64,000 bases of DNA from Usnea hakonensis (taxonomy: Eukaryota > Ascomycota > Lecanoromycetes > Lecanorales > Parmeliaceae). The stretch is taken from contig BLJB01000201.1 in the NCBI GenBank assembly GCA_013423325.1, positions 124,001 through 188,000 on the forward strand. Reading direction: 5' to 3'. Shown piece after piece: positions 53,212 through 64,000 of the stretch. The first letter of the stretch is position 1. Each line of letters starts with the position of its first letter. Made by a program: the position numbers and the translations under genes. The notes below the pieces were generated by a model, which searched no databases, had not been told where the DNA came from, and saw only the letters and a list, made by a program, of their open reading frames with translations.

Positions 53212-53589
53212 TTTGAAAATCAAGGATTCGAATGTTCGGCCGTCAATTTGAAAATTATATTGAACTAAAGTAGGTAATAAGAGAAAGGTTAAAAATTCTC
53301 GATCACGAACCATGGGATTGTAACATAAAGTACTTATTTTAATAGGGTTGGAGATAAGATGTAATAGTGGTTGATCTGCCGGCGCAGGGGTGCCTTGGCG
53401 ATGAGGCCTTAGACCCGAACAAGCCCGCTTACAAGTCACAGCTCAGCTTTGACAAATGATGGAAATCTCAGTCGATGTAGAAAATAATCAGCCAGCAACC
53501 TCCTCTGATACTCTTCAGCACTGTTGTTCAGAAGTTCAGATTCAAAAGATCAACATCAAGTGTGGACCTGTCTGCATCTGCATGGACAA
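53212..53589. promoter_or_regulatory. Divergent promoter of DPH2 and the cysteine-rich F-box-like gene
   Basis: 378 bases between outward-facing starts. No distinct operator recognised. Confidence 0.5.
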
Positions 53590-56148
53590 ATGGCCGGTGA
53601 CGACTCTTCGCCCTCCCGAGCTTCCAGGGAAAGACGCTCCTCCAGCACCTTGCGCCCCTGGCGTCGTACCTCCTTATCCAAATTCGAGCAGATCATATCC
53701 ACGCATCCACCGGTCTTTGAGTCGCTTCTTCATCAGCTACCAACATCATCAATCCTAGACTTATACCATACCTCAAATCACCTACGGTCCTTTCTGCAAG
53801 GCTACCCAACAGCATGGAATCATCTCTCGTTTAGGTCGTACAGCCCTGGAAGACTTGCATCTAGGCAAGCATCACCGGCAAGTGATAGCTCCGGTGACAG
53901 TACATCCTCTAAGTCGAAGCCATACGCTCTGGACCAATTGCTTGTGGCCATTGTCCTTCCGTTTGGCAGTCGACTAATCTCTCTGGACCTCGATCATACC
54001 GCTGTTGCGGGAGATACCTTAACATCAATAGTCCTGCACAGTCGGCGAGAGACCTTGCAACATTTGTCTATCCGTGGTTGCAAGCAGGTGTCTCTTAAGT
54101 ACAACATTATGCCATTTCTTACCCTTTTCAGCCTTCAAAAGTCAGCTAGTGAGCTCCGAAATTCAGGCCCGGTGCCGGGTCTAGCACTACGAAGTCTCTA
54201 CACGTTTCGATGCAGACATCACAGGCGTCGTCCTTACACCCCAGCCTCGCTGCTCCGGAAAGACTCTGACTCAGTCCACACACATGAGCTTATCAAGATA
54301 TGTCATAATCTGGGGATTTGGACGGACACAGCTTGGTGCCCTACACCTGGAGGAAGATGCTTGAAAAGGAAGGATTACTCAGTAGGGAGGGGAACTCCGG
54401 ATGCTCGAACAGAGGTATGGGTAGTCTACGATCGGTTGTGGCGTTCCGGTAATCGACTTGGACCTGCTGCATACTCCGAAAACTCTAGATCTAGGAACAT
54501 CAAAGGGCAATTGTGGGAAGAGGTGGAGTCCGGGTACAACGGCGAGCCATTGGGCTGCGAACTACAACATGGGCATGGCGAAGGGAAAACCCGAATGGCA
54601 CATCTTCGTCAGAGTCATCGAAAATTTATCGAGAATGTCATATGCCATGACTGTAAAAAACCGATCTCGGAGAGATGCGAGCATTGCAGCATAAGAATGC
54701 ACTGCATGGGCTGCAGGCAGACTCTCTGTGAGGATTGCGCTTTCTCTCGTCCACTACCGCCAGCGAAGCCTCCGACAAACATAATCTCTGAGCATCACAC
54801 TTGTGATGATGCAGCCAAAGAGCCTTATTGGTGGGCGCCATGTCAAATGCGGAATCCGAATCTCATGATGCAAGAAGTCGCACCCAGCACGAGTGCTGAA
54901 AGTGGTAACACCCCGAATAGCACTGTCACGCCAGCTTTGAGGATGCAGTGGTGTTGCTTAAAGCCTATGTTTTCAAACGGCGGTAGCATAACTTTTGTGG
55001 GACCGGGAATGACGGGTTCGGCAACAAATCACGTCCACACCGCTCCACTTCCACCAGGCCAAGGCTTTGAGGACGCAGAATTGAGTCGCCTCCGTCAATC
55101 GGACAACGGATCTGGGTCTATTCTTGACTGTCCTGCTCTTCCTGGATGTTCACCAAGGCTAAAGCACTACCAAATGCTTCATTGGCTTCTATATGGAATG
55201 GGTAGCGAATACCAGAACCCATGCCCACGAAGTCTATGCCATGATTGTTGGCAGACACCAGGATGGAGAGCGGCCTGTCAAAGTTGTAAGGAGCCTTTCT
55301 GTTTCGCACACGACTTACGCGGTTTGAGTATGCGTATCTGTGGCTATAGGGACCTTAGCACGGAAAAGGCTTTCCTAGAAGAGAATTCAAACTTTAAAAA
55401 AGTACTAGAAGCTTCGGAAAGATCCACGGTAGCACTGAACACCGCGCGGGAGAAAACCAAATATACGATCCGCGAATATCTAAATGCCCTTTCGATGTTG
55501 CCAGAACTGCCACCGAGCTTCAAAGAGAAATTCGCCCAACTGCTGGAGAACCCTTCCGAGGTCGTGTCCAACACCTTGATCTCGAGTCCCGAGATATTAC
55601 TCACTGAAGCAGCAAGCGAACTCAAAGAAACGTCGTACAAGGGCGAGCTTCTGAAAATGGTGGAATTAATAAGGTCCACGCCTATCTCCAACAAAGGCGA
55701 TGAAAGTACGGAAAGCCAACCCAACGACTTCTGGTTAGGATGTCGCTCGTTTCTTTGTCCCAGGTATCGCTCCCTTGGTGATCACCGCCCGCGCTGTACC
55801 GCCGCTGCTCAGCAATGCACGTTGTGTGAAGTACACGTGTGCCCAGATTGCCTTGCGCAGCATTCGCGTTGCGACTGCGCATATTGCAAGGACCACTACA
55901 GCTGCCCAAATTGCATCAAGACACTGGGAGAGCTCTGCAAGAAGGCCGAGGAGGAAGAGGAAGCAAGGGAGAAGCAACATGCGAATTGGGAGCATCAGCT
56001 GAAGGAAGCCAACGACATGGCAGAGCTGGCCGGGGAGTTTCTAGCGCGGGATAGCTTGCAGTCGATGCCAGTGGTAAGTGAATCTGTGAGAATCACGATT
56101 CATGAAGGGAACCTGTCGAGGCAGAGTGTTGGAGAAGCCAGCCGTTGA
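53590..56148 (+). CDS. Large F-box-like protein with cysteine-rich clusters
   Basis: Single exon; ATG 53590 (MAGDDSSPSRASR, good context) gives 852 residues, while the frame opens upstream without ATG. An F-box-like segment lies at about 40-80 (FESLLHQLPTSSILDLYHTSNHLRSFL), followed by a leucine-rich part (LISLDLDHTAVAGD, LQHLSIRGCKQVSL) as in AMN1-type proteins. Three Cys/His clusters follow: CHDCKKPISERCEHCSIRMHC with a partner CRQTLCEDC; CHDCWQTPGW with CQSCKEPFC; and CTLCEVHVCPDCLAQHSRCDC with CPNC near the C-terminus. A coiled-coil runs between the second and third clusters and another ends the protein (KAEEEEEAREK). Probably zinc-binding; possibly ubiquitin-related. It looks conserved in Pezizomycotina but I know no named member. 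Confidence 0.75.
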   Translation: MAGDDSSPSRASRERRSSSTLRPWRRTSLSKFEQIISTHPPVFESLLHQLPTSSILDLYHTSNHLRSFLQGYPTAWNHLSFRSYSPGRLASRQASPASDSSGDSTSSKSKPYALDQLLVAIVLPFGSRLISLDLDHTAVAGDTLTSIVLHSRRETLQHLSIRGCKQVSLKYNIMPFLTLFSLQKSASELRNSGPVPGLALRSLYTFRCRHHRRRPYTPASLLRKDSDSVHTHELIKICHNLGIWTDTAWCPTPGGRCLKRKDYSVGRGTPDARTEVWVVYDRLWRSGNRLGPAAYSENSRSRNIKGQLWEEVESGYNGEPLGCELQHGHGEGKTRMAHLRQSHRKFIENVICHDCKKPISERCEHCSIRMHCMGCRQTLCEDCAFSRPLPPAKPPTNIISEHHTCDDAAKEPYWWAPCQMRNPNLMMQEVAPSTSAESGNTPNSTVTPALRMQWCCLKPMFSNGGSITFVGPGMTGSATNHVHTAPLPPGQGFEDAELSRLRQSDNGSGSILDCPALPGCSPRLKHYQMLHWLLYGMGSEYQNPCPRSLCHDCWQTPGWRAACQSCKEPFCFAHDLRGLSMRICGYRDLSTEKAFLEENSNFKKVLEASERSTVALNTAREKTKYTIREYLNALSMLPELPPSFKEKFAQLLENPSEVVSNTLISSPEILLTEAASELKETSYKGELLKMVELIRSTPISNKGDESTESQPNDFWLGCRSFLCPRYRSLGDHRPRCTAAAQQCTLCEVHVCPDCLAQHSRCDCAYCKDHYSCPNCIKTLGELCKKAEEEEEAREKQHANWEHQLKEANDMAELAGEFLARDSLQSMPVVSESVRITIHEGNLSRQSVGEASR

Positions 56149-56713
56149 GGTATAATGACGACAGTTTCGTTCATGCCATAGAGTCACAAATTCTATCTGA
56201 TTGGGAGACGAATCTAGCAAGGTGTTTCGGTGCTACGCAGGCAAAGGTCTTTGCATTAATCAAGCGAGCGTATTTTTAAAAAGCGGATATGGATTCGCCA
56301 GGTTTATAGAGGCTAGAGCATTTGTTATGTATGATAGTGTCAAGGCAAGATGGCTGTTTCATAGCAAAAAAAGCTCACACATTTAGATACCACGTTCTGT
56401 ACGGAGTATGAGAACACTTGTTGGAACGTTAGATCAACACGCAAGCTCCACTAGCGCCGGGGTTAAGCGGGACCCCTAGAGGCTAGAAGTATTAGCCCGC
56501 TCAAAATGTAAACAAACCTCGAACATCACACACTTTACTTGTACCTCTTAGCTAACATTGCATTCAACGCAGCATGTCGAGTATTCCCCAACTGAAAACT
56601 CTAGCTAAAAATTAGTTAGACTTCTTGCTAACAACGCTGCTGTTTCTCTGCCGAGCTTGCGAATACCGTCCGCGCTGAAAAGAGGCCAGTCGCATGAACA
56701 ATAAGCAGCAATC
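56149..56713. other. Intergenic region
   Basis: 565 bases, AT-rich, no gene seen. Confidence 0.4.
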
Positions 56714-59700
56714 ATGACAGGATCCACAAGCTCACAGCAACGCGCCCAATTGATACGCGAAATGTCTAAAGATATGAACAGGACGCGCACATCAGAATCG
56801 TCCCAACGTTCACGAGACCTCGCAAGTCCGCACCCTACCGTTTCCGATTTCGACCCCGAGAACGAAGCCATCATGTCAACTCGTCAGCTCGACAACAATG
56901 CACAGCAACTTCCTGGACTACGCGCGAGTGCACAGAAGTACAGTCGCTTCACTCGACCGGAACCAGACTTCGCCATTAACACCTCTGCAATTGGTCGAGC
57001 GTTCCCTGATTTTTCCCAAGGTGGCACCTCCTCGGATGATGATAGCCTCTCAATTGAGATTGGGCGAGGCCTCAAGATAGGCAGCAATAGCAAAGTGAAA
57101 AGGTTAAACGAATACTCCTCCAACGCGCATTTGAGTCTCGACGGAGATAGCATGGATTTCTCTGCGCCCATGATCGGTGAATACCAAGTCACAGGCACGC
57201 CGCCGCTCACACAACGACAATCTCCTGGAAAGGCAGACGGAGCCGCGCGTGGATCTTTGAGACATGATAAACAAATTCGTAAGCCGTCTGGCTTGCAAAA
57301 AGAGATGACCGGGCCGTCGCCGCCGCCGCCTAAGACAAAAGACTACGGATCTGGGGGAAGTAGGAACGGAAGCGGAGAGAATCGTCGGACATTATCATCA
57401 ATGCACGCTCGTATTGGAGTTGAAAATGACTTGTCTAAATGTAGTGAGGAAAGGCCACCAACGCTCGACTTAACAGCCAGGAACACCCGGTTTGGCAATG
57501 TGAAGGGCCAGCAAAATGCCCTAGACGAGATGATGCCGACCAAATTTAGCTCGAAACAAGGTCTACTACAATCTCTCGCCCCAAAGAACAAACAGAAGTC
57601 GCAGACTGTTGCCACCCCCCAAGGGACTCAACAATCATTCATGTTGCCCGACTTACCTAACATATCAGAACTTGTATCGGGCGTCTACGAAGATGGCACT
57701 CCAGTGTTCTCCAGACACGGAAAACCACGTGCTTCCCGGTTCATCTCAGCTTCTGGAAATCTCAGTAAAGGACAAAACTACATTGGAGTCAATGAGATAC
57801 CGTTACCGGCTGATGAACAGGCTATATTTCTGTCGCTGAAGCTTCTTCAGGACAAGGTCGCAACCTTGGAGAAGACCAATGGGGAAGCTGAGAACGTGAT
57901 CCAAGAATTGCAGCAGAAAACCCGACTGTTGGAGGGTGAAAAGAACAACAGGAGGAGACGGCCGCGAAGTGATAGCGCGCTAGGTACAACAGATAGTGAT
58001 GGTGGTAATGAGCTTGGTGCCAGTCAGCGTAAGTTGTTGATAGAGAAGAACCGTAAGTTCAGCTGAATCACATGAGACATAAGTTGACTGACAACCTTTA
58101 GGTTTGGAAACTTCTGTGCGGGCGCTTCAAGGTCAATTGGATAACTCAAATCGCAAAACTTCCACCACCGAGACAATACTCAAAAGCATAACGCAGGAGC
58201 GTGATTCGGCTATTTCTCAACTAGGTGTCGCGTATCTCACAATTGAGCAGCTGAAAGTTGAAGTTGAAGGTCTCAGAGGCGAGAATGACGAGCTAAAAAC
58301 TCGTCTTGCGCAGTTAAGCAATGACCACAGAAACGAGAGTCAACCGTCGGTAGCCAAGGACGAAGCTTCAAGACAACAGCTCGATCGAAGAACAGAAGCA
58401 GATCAGAGCACTGTAGAAGAGACTGGAGGGGAGCCTCCTAAGCTGCCGGAAAGAAATGTTCCGAAGATTCGTCACACTGAAAATACCGGACGAGGTATGG
58501 ATTCTTCGACCCATAGAGATGCAGATACCATGTTCGATCTCCATCAAAGCCGTAAGGACGTAGATGAGTGTTCCAAAGGAGGGCAGCGGACTGTTCAGAT
58601 AGACGACTCTCAAGACAGTGACGACTCGGTAAATGAAGCCACTAAAGCAAAGGGCAAAGGCAAAGCCCAGTCACCCCGCAATACAAAGAACGTTCAAGAG
58701 GAGCCTTCACAAAACTTGACATACTTGAGCTTTCTTGAGGTAATAAGCTACTTCATGCTTTGATTACAGCCGCTGACTTTGTGGATCATAGAGCGATGAA
58801 ATTGCCAAGCTAAGACGTACTCTGGAGCAAGAACGTTTACAACGCAGGCAACGCCGAAACAGAGAGCTTCAGCCAGACGACAAGACCGACACTATCGAGC
58901 AAACAGCTCTACCCAAAGCACAGGCGAAGCAGCCCCAGCAACTCTTGCCTCGTAAGTCGTCGATGAAAGACCCTACGTCCAGATCAACGAATCAGAATGA
59001 TGTCAACGAGCCTGGACTTCTTCCTGGCGCGCAATCCGAACACAATCGGCGGCACTCTGAGACCTCCATCCTAAGTACACGTAGTCGACGCCGTGGCCTG
59101 GATACGGAGAACATGACTTCTGCCTTCATCGTCCCTGATATCACCATTCGCAATGCGGGCATTCAGTCTATACCAAATTTATCAATGGAAGCTCAAGATG
59201 CTTTCAAACAATTAGCGACCCATGACGGCCAGAATTGCGTAGTCTGCAAATGCACCATTGGTCGCGATGAACATCATGAGCACGGTGACAAAGCAAGGGA
59301 TGCAGTCAAGATTCTCAAGCCTGTTCCTGTCTCTGAGCGCATGCCAAAGTGTAATACTTTCGAAGAAGAACCCACAACACGCCCTGCCCAAGCGCCAGGT
59401 CTCGCTCTCGCAATAGTCATGAAGGGCCTTGCGGACGAACTTGCTCATCTCAAGATTGAACTTGCCCAGTATCAAGCTCTTTACAACGGCCACGACCCTG
59501 CACTTAGCAAGCGCAAGCGCAAGTCAATTTATCAAAAGATTGAAACCCTGCTCCAAGCCATCGACGTGAAGGCTGACCAAATATACGCTCTTTATGATGT
59601 GCTTGAGGGCCAAAAGCAAGACGGTCACGAGATCAGTGAAGAAGAAGTCGAGATCACGCTAGAGTCAGTCGGCATTAGCCCTGCTGGCTTGCATCTCAGG

Positions 59701-59877
59701 GGCGGAGGCGTAGACAAGAAGCAGGAGGATGAGAGGGAGAGCCCATCTGAACGCCAACCGTGGGATCTGGATAGTGATGGCGGAAGTGACGACGATCTCC
59801 CTTGGGAAGGCATCGAGACGACTGTGGAGACTGCGAAGAGCGGGTTCGGTGGTCGAAGGAGGAGCTCAGGTGCTTGA
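56714..59877 (+). CDS. Spindle-pole/centrosome protein, Ppc89/Cep57-like
   Basis: Exons 56714-58052, 58102-58739 and 58792-59877 give 1,020 residues. The first 350 residues are Ser-rich and disordered. A short conserved part, LPDLPNISELVSGVYEDGTPVFSRHGKPRASRF (about 305-337), precedes long coiled coils (LSLKLLQDKVATLEK; SVRALQGQLDNSNRK; SQLGVAYLTIEQLKVEVEGLR). Then DGQNCVVCKCTI with a Cys pair, and a C-terminal helical domain: PGLALAIVMKGLADELAHLKIELAQYQALYN and KRKRKSIYQKIETLLQAIDVKADQIYALYDVLEG. The last matches the Cep57-type microtubule-binding domain of fission-yeast Ppc89-like proteins, scaffolds of the spindle pole body. The tail is acidic. Exon borders all have gtaagt/gtaata donors and keep phase. 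Confidence 0.8.
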
Positions 59878-60447
59878 ATTGCGACATCCATCCGTTCCTG
59901 TTGGGGATTTCTGTTTCCCCTTACAGCATTTCCTGGATACACTCGCCATATTTTCCGCCGCCTCTCCATTTTAACAGAGCTCCTAGTGTTGACTGACTTC
60001 GGTGTATGTCCACTAGTAGAGCTCCGTGGACTTGGAGAATGGCTTACACCGAGATGATACTCTCGCTATGATTGAATGACGCGAAAAGAGAACTCTGTAT
60101 CGACTGACTCTTCGGAGTGTACATGTCTATGGATTGAGCTCTTTCCGTGTTTGTGTTTGTCATCGAAGGAGTATCTGGTCTGATGTCTCGTCTCATCATA
60201 TTCTGCGTGCTTGTCATATTCGGCTACCAAGAGATGAGGGATCTCTGCGTCGGTGGAGTTGAGAATTTGCGCTTGATGCATTGATTGGGCGTTTTCGATG
60301 ATAATGGTCTTTTTAGCAAATAATTCAAAAGCCTTCTGAGATTGACCGTGCTCCGTGCTTTATGCTTCAAATGGGTATCATGTATCCCAACGACCAACGC
60401 CATCGCTATGAGTCTATTCCAGCCTCCCTCTCCTTCCTCCCTTTCTC
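59878..60447. other. Convergent intergenic region
   Basis: 570 bases of 3' flank for the spindle-pole gene and TFB3; no gene supported. Confidence 0.4.
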
Positions 60448-61623
60448 TTAAAGCACATCGCCGTCAAACCCTTCGCCACCACCACCACCCGCCGCCGCCG
60501 CACTCGCAGTCCCCACCCCTCTCTCCGCTCGCATCTCCCTCCCCCCAACCTCCTCATCAACAAACACCCCCAAGCCCCCAAACGCCTCCATCATGGCCCT
60601 CGCACAGTACTCCCCCACATCATATCCCCCCGCCGTAATCTGCGCATCACTCCTCGCCTTATCCAACCACGAATGCTCATACTGCTCCCTCAACGTGTAG
60701 TACTCGGCCTTGACCGCATACCCGCCAAACGGATCATACTCTCTCTCCGGCGCAGCTTGTACGACGCGTTTTTTGAGCCCTTGGATCGAGAAGAGAGGGG
60801 CCGCGGCGCCGTTGTCGACGTGGGCGGCGCTCTGTTGTTGGTAGGCCTTGTCGGCGGCAGTGCGGCGGGCGGTGGATTTTTTGAGAACGATCTTGTGCGA
60901 TTCCCGCGCGATGGCGTCGGGATCCCCGTCGCCTTTGGCCATGCGCTCAATCACTTCTCGCCGCCCTTCTTCTTTCTCCCGCCGCTCGTCCAGTTCCTCG
61001 GTGCGGGCGGCCTCGCGGCGCAGGCGGGCGGCTTCCTTTTGCGCTGCGATGTGGGCTTCCGTGTCGGCGGTCTCGCGGGATTCGATGGCGGCGTTGTGTT
61101 GGATTTCGTGCTCGTTTTGGCGGCGGTAGGATTCGAGCTTGCGCTCCGTTTCGGGGACGTCGACGCCCTGGAGGAGGTTCCAGGTCAGATTTTCGACCTC
61201 TTCGAGGTAGTTGTTCCAGGCGAGTAAGGTCTCGAAGTCGTCTTCGCGGCGGTTGAAGACGCTCGCTATGCGGCGCCGCACGTCGACTTCGCGCTCGACG
61301 GCGAGGTCTTCGAAGGTTTGGCGGCGGAAGCGGGCTTTGCGGAGGGTGCGGGCGCAGCCGGCGAGGGGGCAGGGGGCGGGGCCGTGGGAGAAGATGCGGT
61401 CGACGCAGGATTCGCACATTTTGTGGTAGCATTCTGGGTTCACGAGGAAGCGCATCGAGGGGTTGAGGTAGCGGGAGGATTTGCAGACGGGGCAGATGTC
61501 TATTGGGGGGGTTTGTGTTAGTGGTTGGGGATGAGGGTGGGGGTGGGGATGTTGGGGGGTCTGACCATCGTCTTCTCCTGGACACCTTGGAGCTGTGCCA
61601 TTGCGAGTGGAGGCTCGGAACAT
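60448..61623 (-). CDS. TFB3: TFIIH subunit Tfb3 (MAT1), CDK-activating kinase assembly factor
   Basis: Exons 61623-61566 and 61499-60448 give 369 residues. The 66-base intron reads through as a Pro/His-rich stretch if kept; its removal gives PGEDDDICPVCKSSRYLNP, the family's RING start. The C3HC4 RING spans residues about 22-70 (CPVC, NPECYHKMCESCVDRIF, CPLAGC). FEDLAVEREVDVRRRIASVFNRREDDFETLLAWNNYLEEVE is the MAT1 core, followed by a long charged helix (RREAARTEELDERREKEEG) and GGYDVGEYCARAMMEAFGGLGVFV near the end, which binds Cdk7/cyclin H (Kin28/Ccl1). Role: holds the kinase module on TFIIH in nuclear transcription and repair. The Gly/Ala-rich tail is unusually repetitive. Confidence 0.93.
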   Translation of the reverse strand: MFRASTRNGTAPRCPGEDDGQTPQHPHPHPHPQPLTQTPPIDICPVCKSSRYLNPSMRFLVNPECYHKMCESCVDRIFSHGPAPCPLAGCARTLRKARFRRQTFEDLAVEREVDVRRRIASVFNRREDDFETLLAWNNYLEEVENLTWNLLQGVDVPETERKLESYRRQNEHEIQHNAAIESRETADTEAHIAAQKEAARLRREAARTEELDERREKEEGRREVIERMAKGDGDPDAIARESHKIVLKKSTARRTAADKAYQQQSAAHVDNGAAAPLFSIQGLKKRVVQAAPEREYDPFGGYAVKAEYYTLREQYEHSWLDKARSDAQITAGGYDVGEYCARAMMEAFGGLGVFVDEEVGGREMRAERGVGTASAAAAGGGGGEGFDGDVL

Positions 61624-61934
61624 GGCCTTTGAAAGAGGGTGGGGTGGAGAATTGTCAAGTCGGTTTGAATCAGATGAATGTAGAGTAGAGGAAGGTAAAG
61701 TCACTTTACTTTGATAGTTGCCTGTAGGGCTGACAAATCTTGGCGCAAACCGCACCACCACTCTTCTGACTTTTGCTTCGCACAGTAGGTACTTTTCAGG
61801 TAACTTGAGGTGCATTGAGTAGATATTATCAAGGTAATTCATAAAATCACCACAGATATACGGAACGACAAGACATACTGACGGCTCGTAATCTAGAATC
61901 GCGATGAGACAGCGTAAATCAAGCAGGCAAATCA
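61624..61934. other. Short intergenic region
   Basis: 311 bases between two leftward genes; TFB3 promoter. No gene. Confidence 0.4.
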
Positions 61935-62656
61935 TCAATCAGAATAGTATTCGTCATCATCGTCGACATCATCATATCCTTCCTCTTCCTGCTCATCATC
62001 TTCTTCCTCTTCCTGGTCATCAGAGTCATATCGTCGCTCTCGAGCTTCGCGCGCATCACGAACATTCTTTTCGTATTCTTCATCGCTGTCGTCTCCACTC
62101 TCTTCACCCGAGCTTGAACTCGAATCGCTGTTGGGATTATGGGCTTGAGCATCGTGAGCTTGATCAATATGTCTCCTGCTAAGTTTCAGCGCTATAATCG
62201 CACGCGTGCTCTTAGCCTACTTACTCCAAGGTCTCAATTTCACGATTGTAAGATTCGACATTCTCCATCCGCTTATCTGCTTCGTCTTCAACCCCTTCGT
62301 GGCTACCCCCTGCCCACCTCGCATTCCACTCGTATCGTCGATTAGCTTCACTGCTCCGAGGCGCTGGTCAGCCTAGTCTGCCCTTTCCGCGAGTTCATTA
62401 GAGATTCATGTCCTTACTCGAATGCCCAACCCCGTGCTTCCCGAGCGTTCTCGAGGCGCTGCTCCATTGGATCATTGTTGTCTTCGTTTCTGGCCTCATG
62501 ATTGAATCCGTCGGCGTCTACGTCGTTTCCCTTGTAGAACCTTCTCCTCGCGGATGCATGATTGTCCTGAGCAATCTTGTATGCCTCGTGTTCGCGTGTC
62601 CGCGGATCATTGATATCATATTCGTCAGAGTCGCTATCATAGTCGTTGTCGGACAT
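61935..62656 (-). CDS. Acidic, charged protein of unknown function
   Basis: Exons 62656-62418, 62350-62225 and 62175-61935 give 201 residues from MSDNDYDSDSDEYD; donors gtaagg and gtaagt, both acceptors cag, all in phase. Content is dominated by Asp, Glu, Ser and Arg. A central helix (MEQRLENAREARGWAFDEANRRYEW) precedes a tail of Ser/Asp and Glu runs (SSSSSGEESGDDSDEEY; DDQEEEEDDEQ) ending DEYYSD. No domain recognised; composition resembles histone-binding or nucleolar acidic proteins, and casein-kinase-2 sites are plentiful. The raw frame stops after exon 1, so an unspliced call would truncate it to 80 residues. Confidence 0.7.
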
Positions 62657-64000
62657 GGTGCCGGGTACAATAAAGGAAGACAGGTGGCTTGCAATGTGAA
62701 GAGTGAAAAACAGATCACTCCCTTATTGCCGTAACTCAGGCTATGAAATTATAATTTGATGGGTAAGTCCCTCAACTACCAGGCTTCGTGGTTATAAGTT
62801 GTGAAAAGGCCAACTCATTACTACTACATGCTCTGGTCTGAAACGAGCTCCCAGGGCAAAGGTAGAGGGCATTGGCTGAAGCTCAAGTCTGCCTTATGCA
62901 GGCTGACGGACGCCACCTGCGCCCTGTTACTATGAGGAAGGCCTAAGCGGGCTCACTCTGGTAGAAACCCACAGCCCCCCTTGTTTATTTCGCATACCAA
63001 ATTACCCACAAAATGCAAATCAGAACGTGTTTGCATAATTTCCTTATAAGCCATGCAAGTGATGGGGGAGACCAGTTCACGAACTGAAAATCGGCATATA
63101 AAGGAGTATGTGACGCCATAGAGATTCGAAATCAGGAAATGGGGTCTGGAATATTTTTCGACAGGCCGAGACAGACGCGGCGGGTATGCCATTGCCAGTG
63201 ACACCTTCCGTCTCTGGGTAATTGATATGTGGCTCGCTGTCAAGCTTGACAAGCCTACGCGACTTCGCCGCCACGACAAGCAACCTTTGCTTCAGATAAG
63301 AAACCACAGAGAGAATGGTGCTAGCTGATCAGCACACTAGCACGCCTTCCATGCAGGGCGCAGGCAAGGGATCATCCCTAATTGACGCTTTCTTCATTGA
63401 CAATAACGGGAATTTTACCCGCCTCTGCATAATGCTAGTCAATGGTCTTCTTACCGAAAAGAGGCGCCGTACCAAACCCAAATCATTGCGTAAGGCAAGT
63501 AAAGTAAGGTAAATCACATAATGAGGTAATCTATCTGCTATAACTACCACATTCCTGCATTTCATAAGCATCCGCAAAAGATCCCAGCTCAAGCCCCTTC
63601 GGAGAAAAACAATATCAAACAGATTTACAGTCCCTCTCTCTCTTTTCCTCTCATAAGTATGCTACGTACGACGGCCACAACGTCCATTTTTCTTCCCCAG
63701 AACGCCCTCTTTAACATGTCTACGAGCTTGGTTTATGATGACCATCGAGAGTAACTGTGACCTCTCACGAGAGTGTGAGGTCAAATTTTTACTCCTCCAT
63801 CACTTGATTTCCAATTGTGGCTTCACGAGCGAGAACTTCCAAATTTGCTTCAAGATTCATTGTAAATGAAGGGCTAGGGATACAAAATGTAAGATGTGCT
63901 AACGACTGGAAAACTAGGAGGTCATATGGCAGCTTGAACCAAGATTCAGAACTGCTTTTATCACTATCATGTACTTCATTCTTACTTCTGTTCCCGCTCA
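62657..64000. other. Right-end 1.3 kb without a recognised gene
   Basis: Several short frames on both strands (under 110 codons), none with a signature or splice pattern. It holds the acidic gene's promoter and an unknown flank beyond the window. Confidence 0.4.

Noticed and set aside
60673..61227. 184-codon plus-strand frame
   Set aside because: Antisense of the GC-rich TFB3 exon; hydrophobic composition arises from complementing charged codons.

Overview
The window is chromosomal DNA of a filamentous ascomycete (Pezizomycotina). Genes are broken by short introns of about 45-90 bases with GT-AG (occasionally GC-AG) borders and CTAAC/CTGAC-like branch points. The gene content is fungal: palF/RIM8 arrestin, Zn2Cys6 and bZIP regulators, many major facilitator transporters, P450s, a Cep57/Ppc89-type spindle pole protein, DPH2, TFB3 and cytochrome c peroxidase. 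I cannot name the species. Exon borders below were worked out by hand from splice signals, reading phase and family resemblance.

Left third (1-18.1 kb): an accessory, secondary-metabolism-like block. It holds a Zn2Cys6 regulator cut by the window edge, a 14-helix DHA2 exporter, a bZIP regulator, a second transporter, an O-methyltransferase, an alpha/beta hydrolase, a P450, a flavin monooxygenase and a second, very divergent P450. No polyketide synthase, NRPS or terpene synthase is present, so either the scaffold enzyme lies outside the window or the genes tailor an imported or host-derived substrate. Candidate operators sit where such regulators would act: a CGG-N10-CCG palindrome before the first P450, an inverted repeat between the divergent monooxygenase and P450, and two Gcn4/AP-1 boxes before the DHA2 exporter next to the bZIP gene.

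18.2-24.0 kb: membrane and lipid genes (TLC-domain protein, sterol-desaturase-type hydroxylase, CDP-alcohol phosphotransferase), a spinster-like transporter and a small conserved CxxC protein. 24.1-26.7 kb: nested transposons. A Tc1/mariner element with two RIP-like stop codons sits inside the terminal repeat of an older TA-flanked element. 27.2-32.1 kb: an ankyrin protein with a fungal STAND-like N-terminus and a TPR protein with an apparent frameshift; both resemble fungal non-self-recognition genes.

34.5-64 kb: mostly core genome. An anion:cation-symporter-type transporter, an F-box protein with a coiled-coil tail, cytochrome c peroxidase, two further F-box or F-box-like genes, a 72-base minisatellite, palF, DPH2, a large cysteine-rich F-box-like protein, the Cep57/Ppc89-like protein, TFB3 and an acidic protein of unknown function. 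The last 1.3 kb shows no gene.
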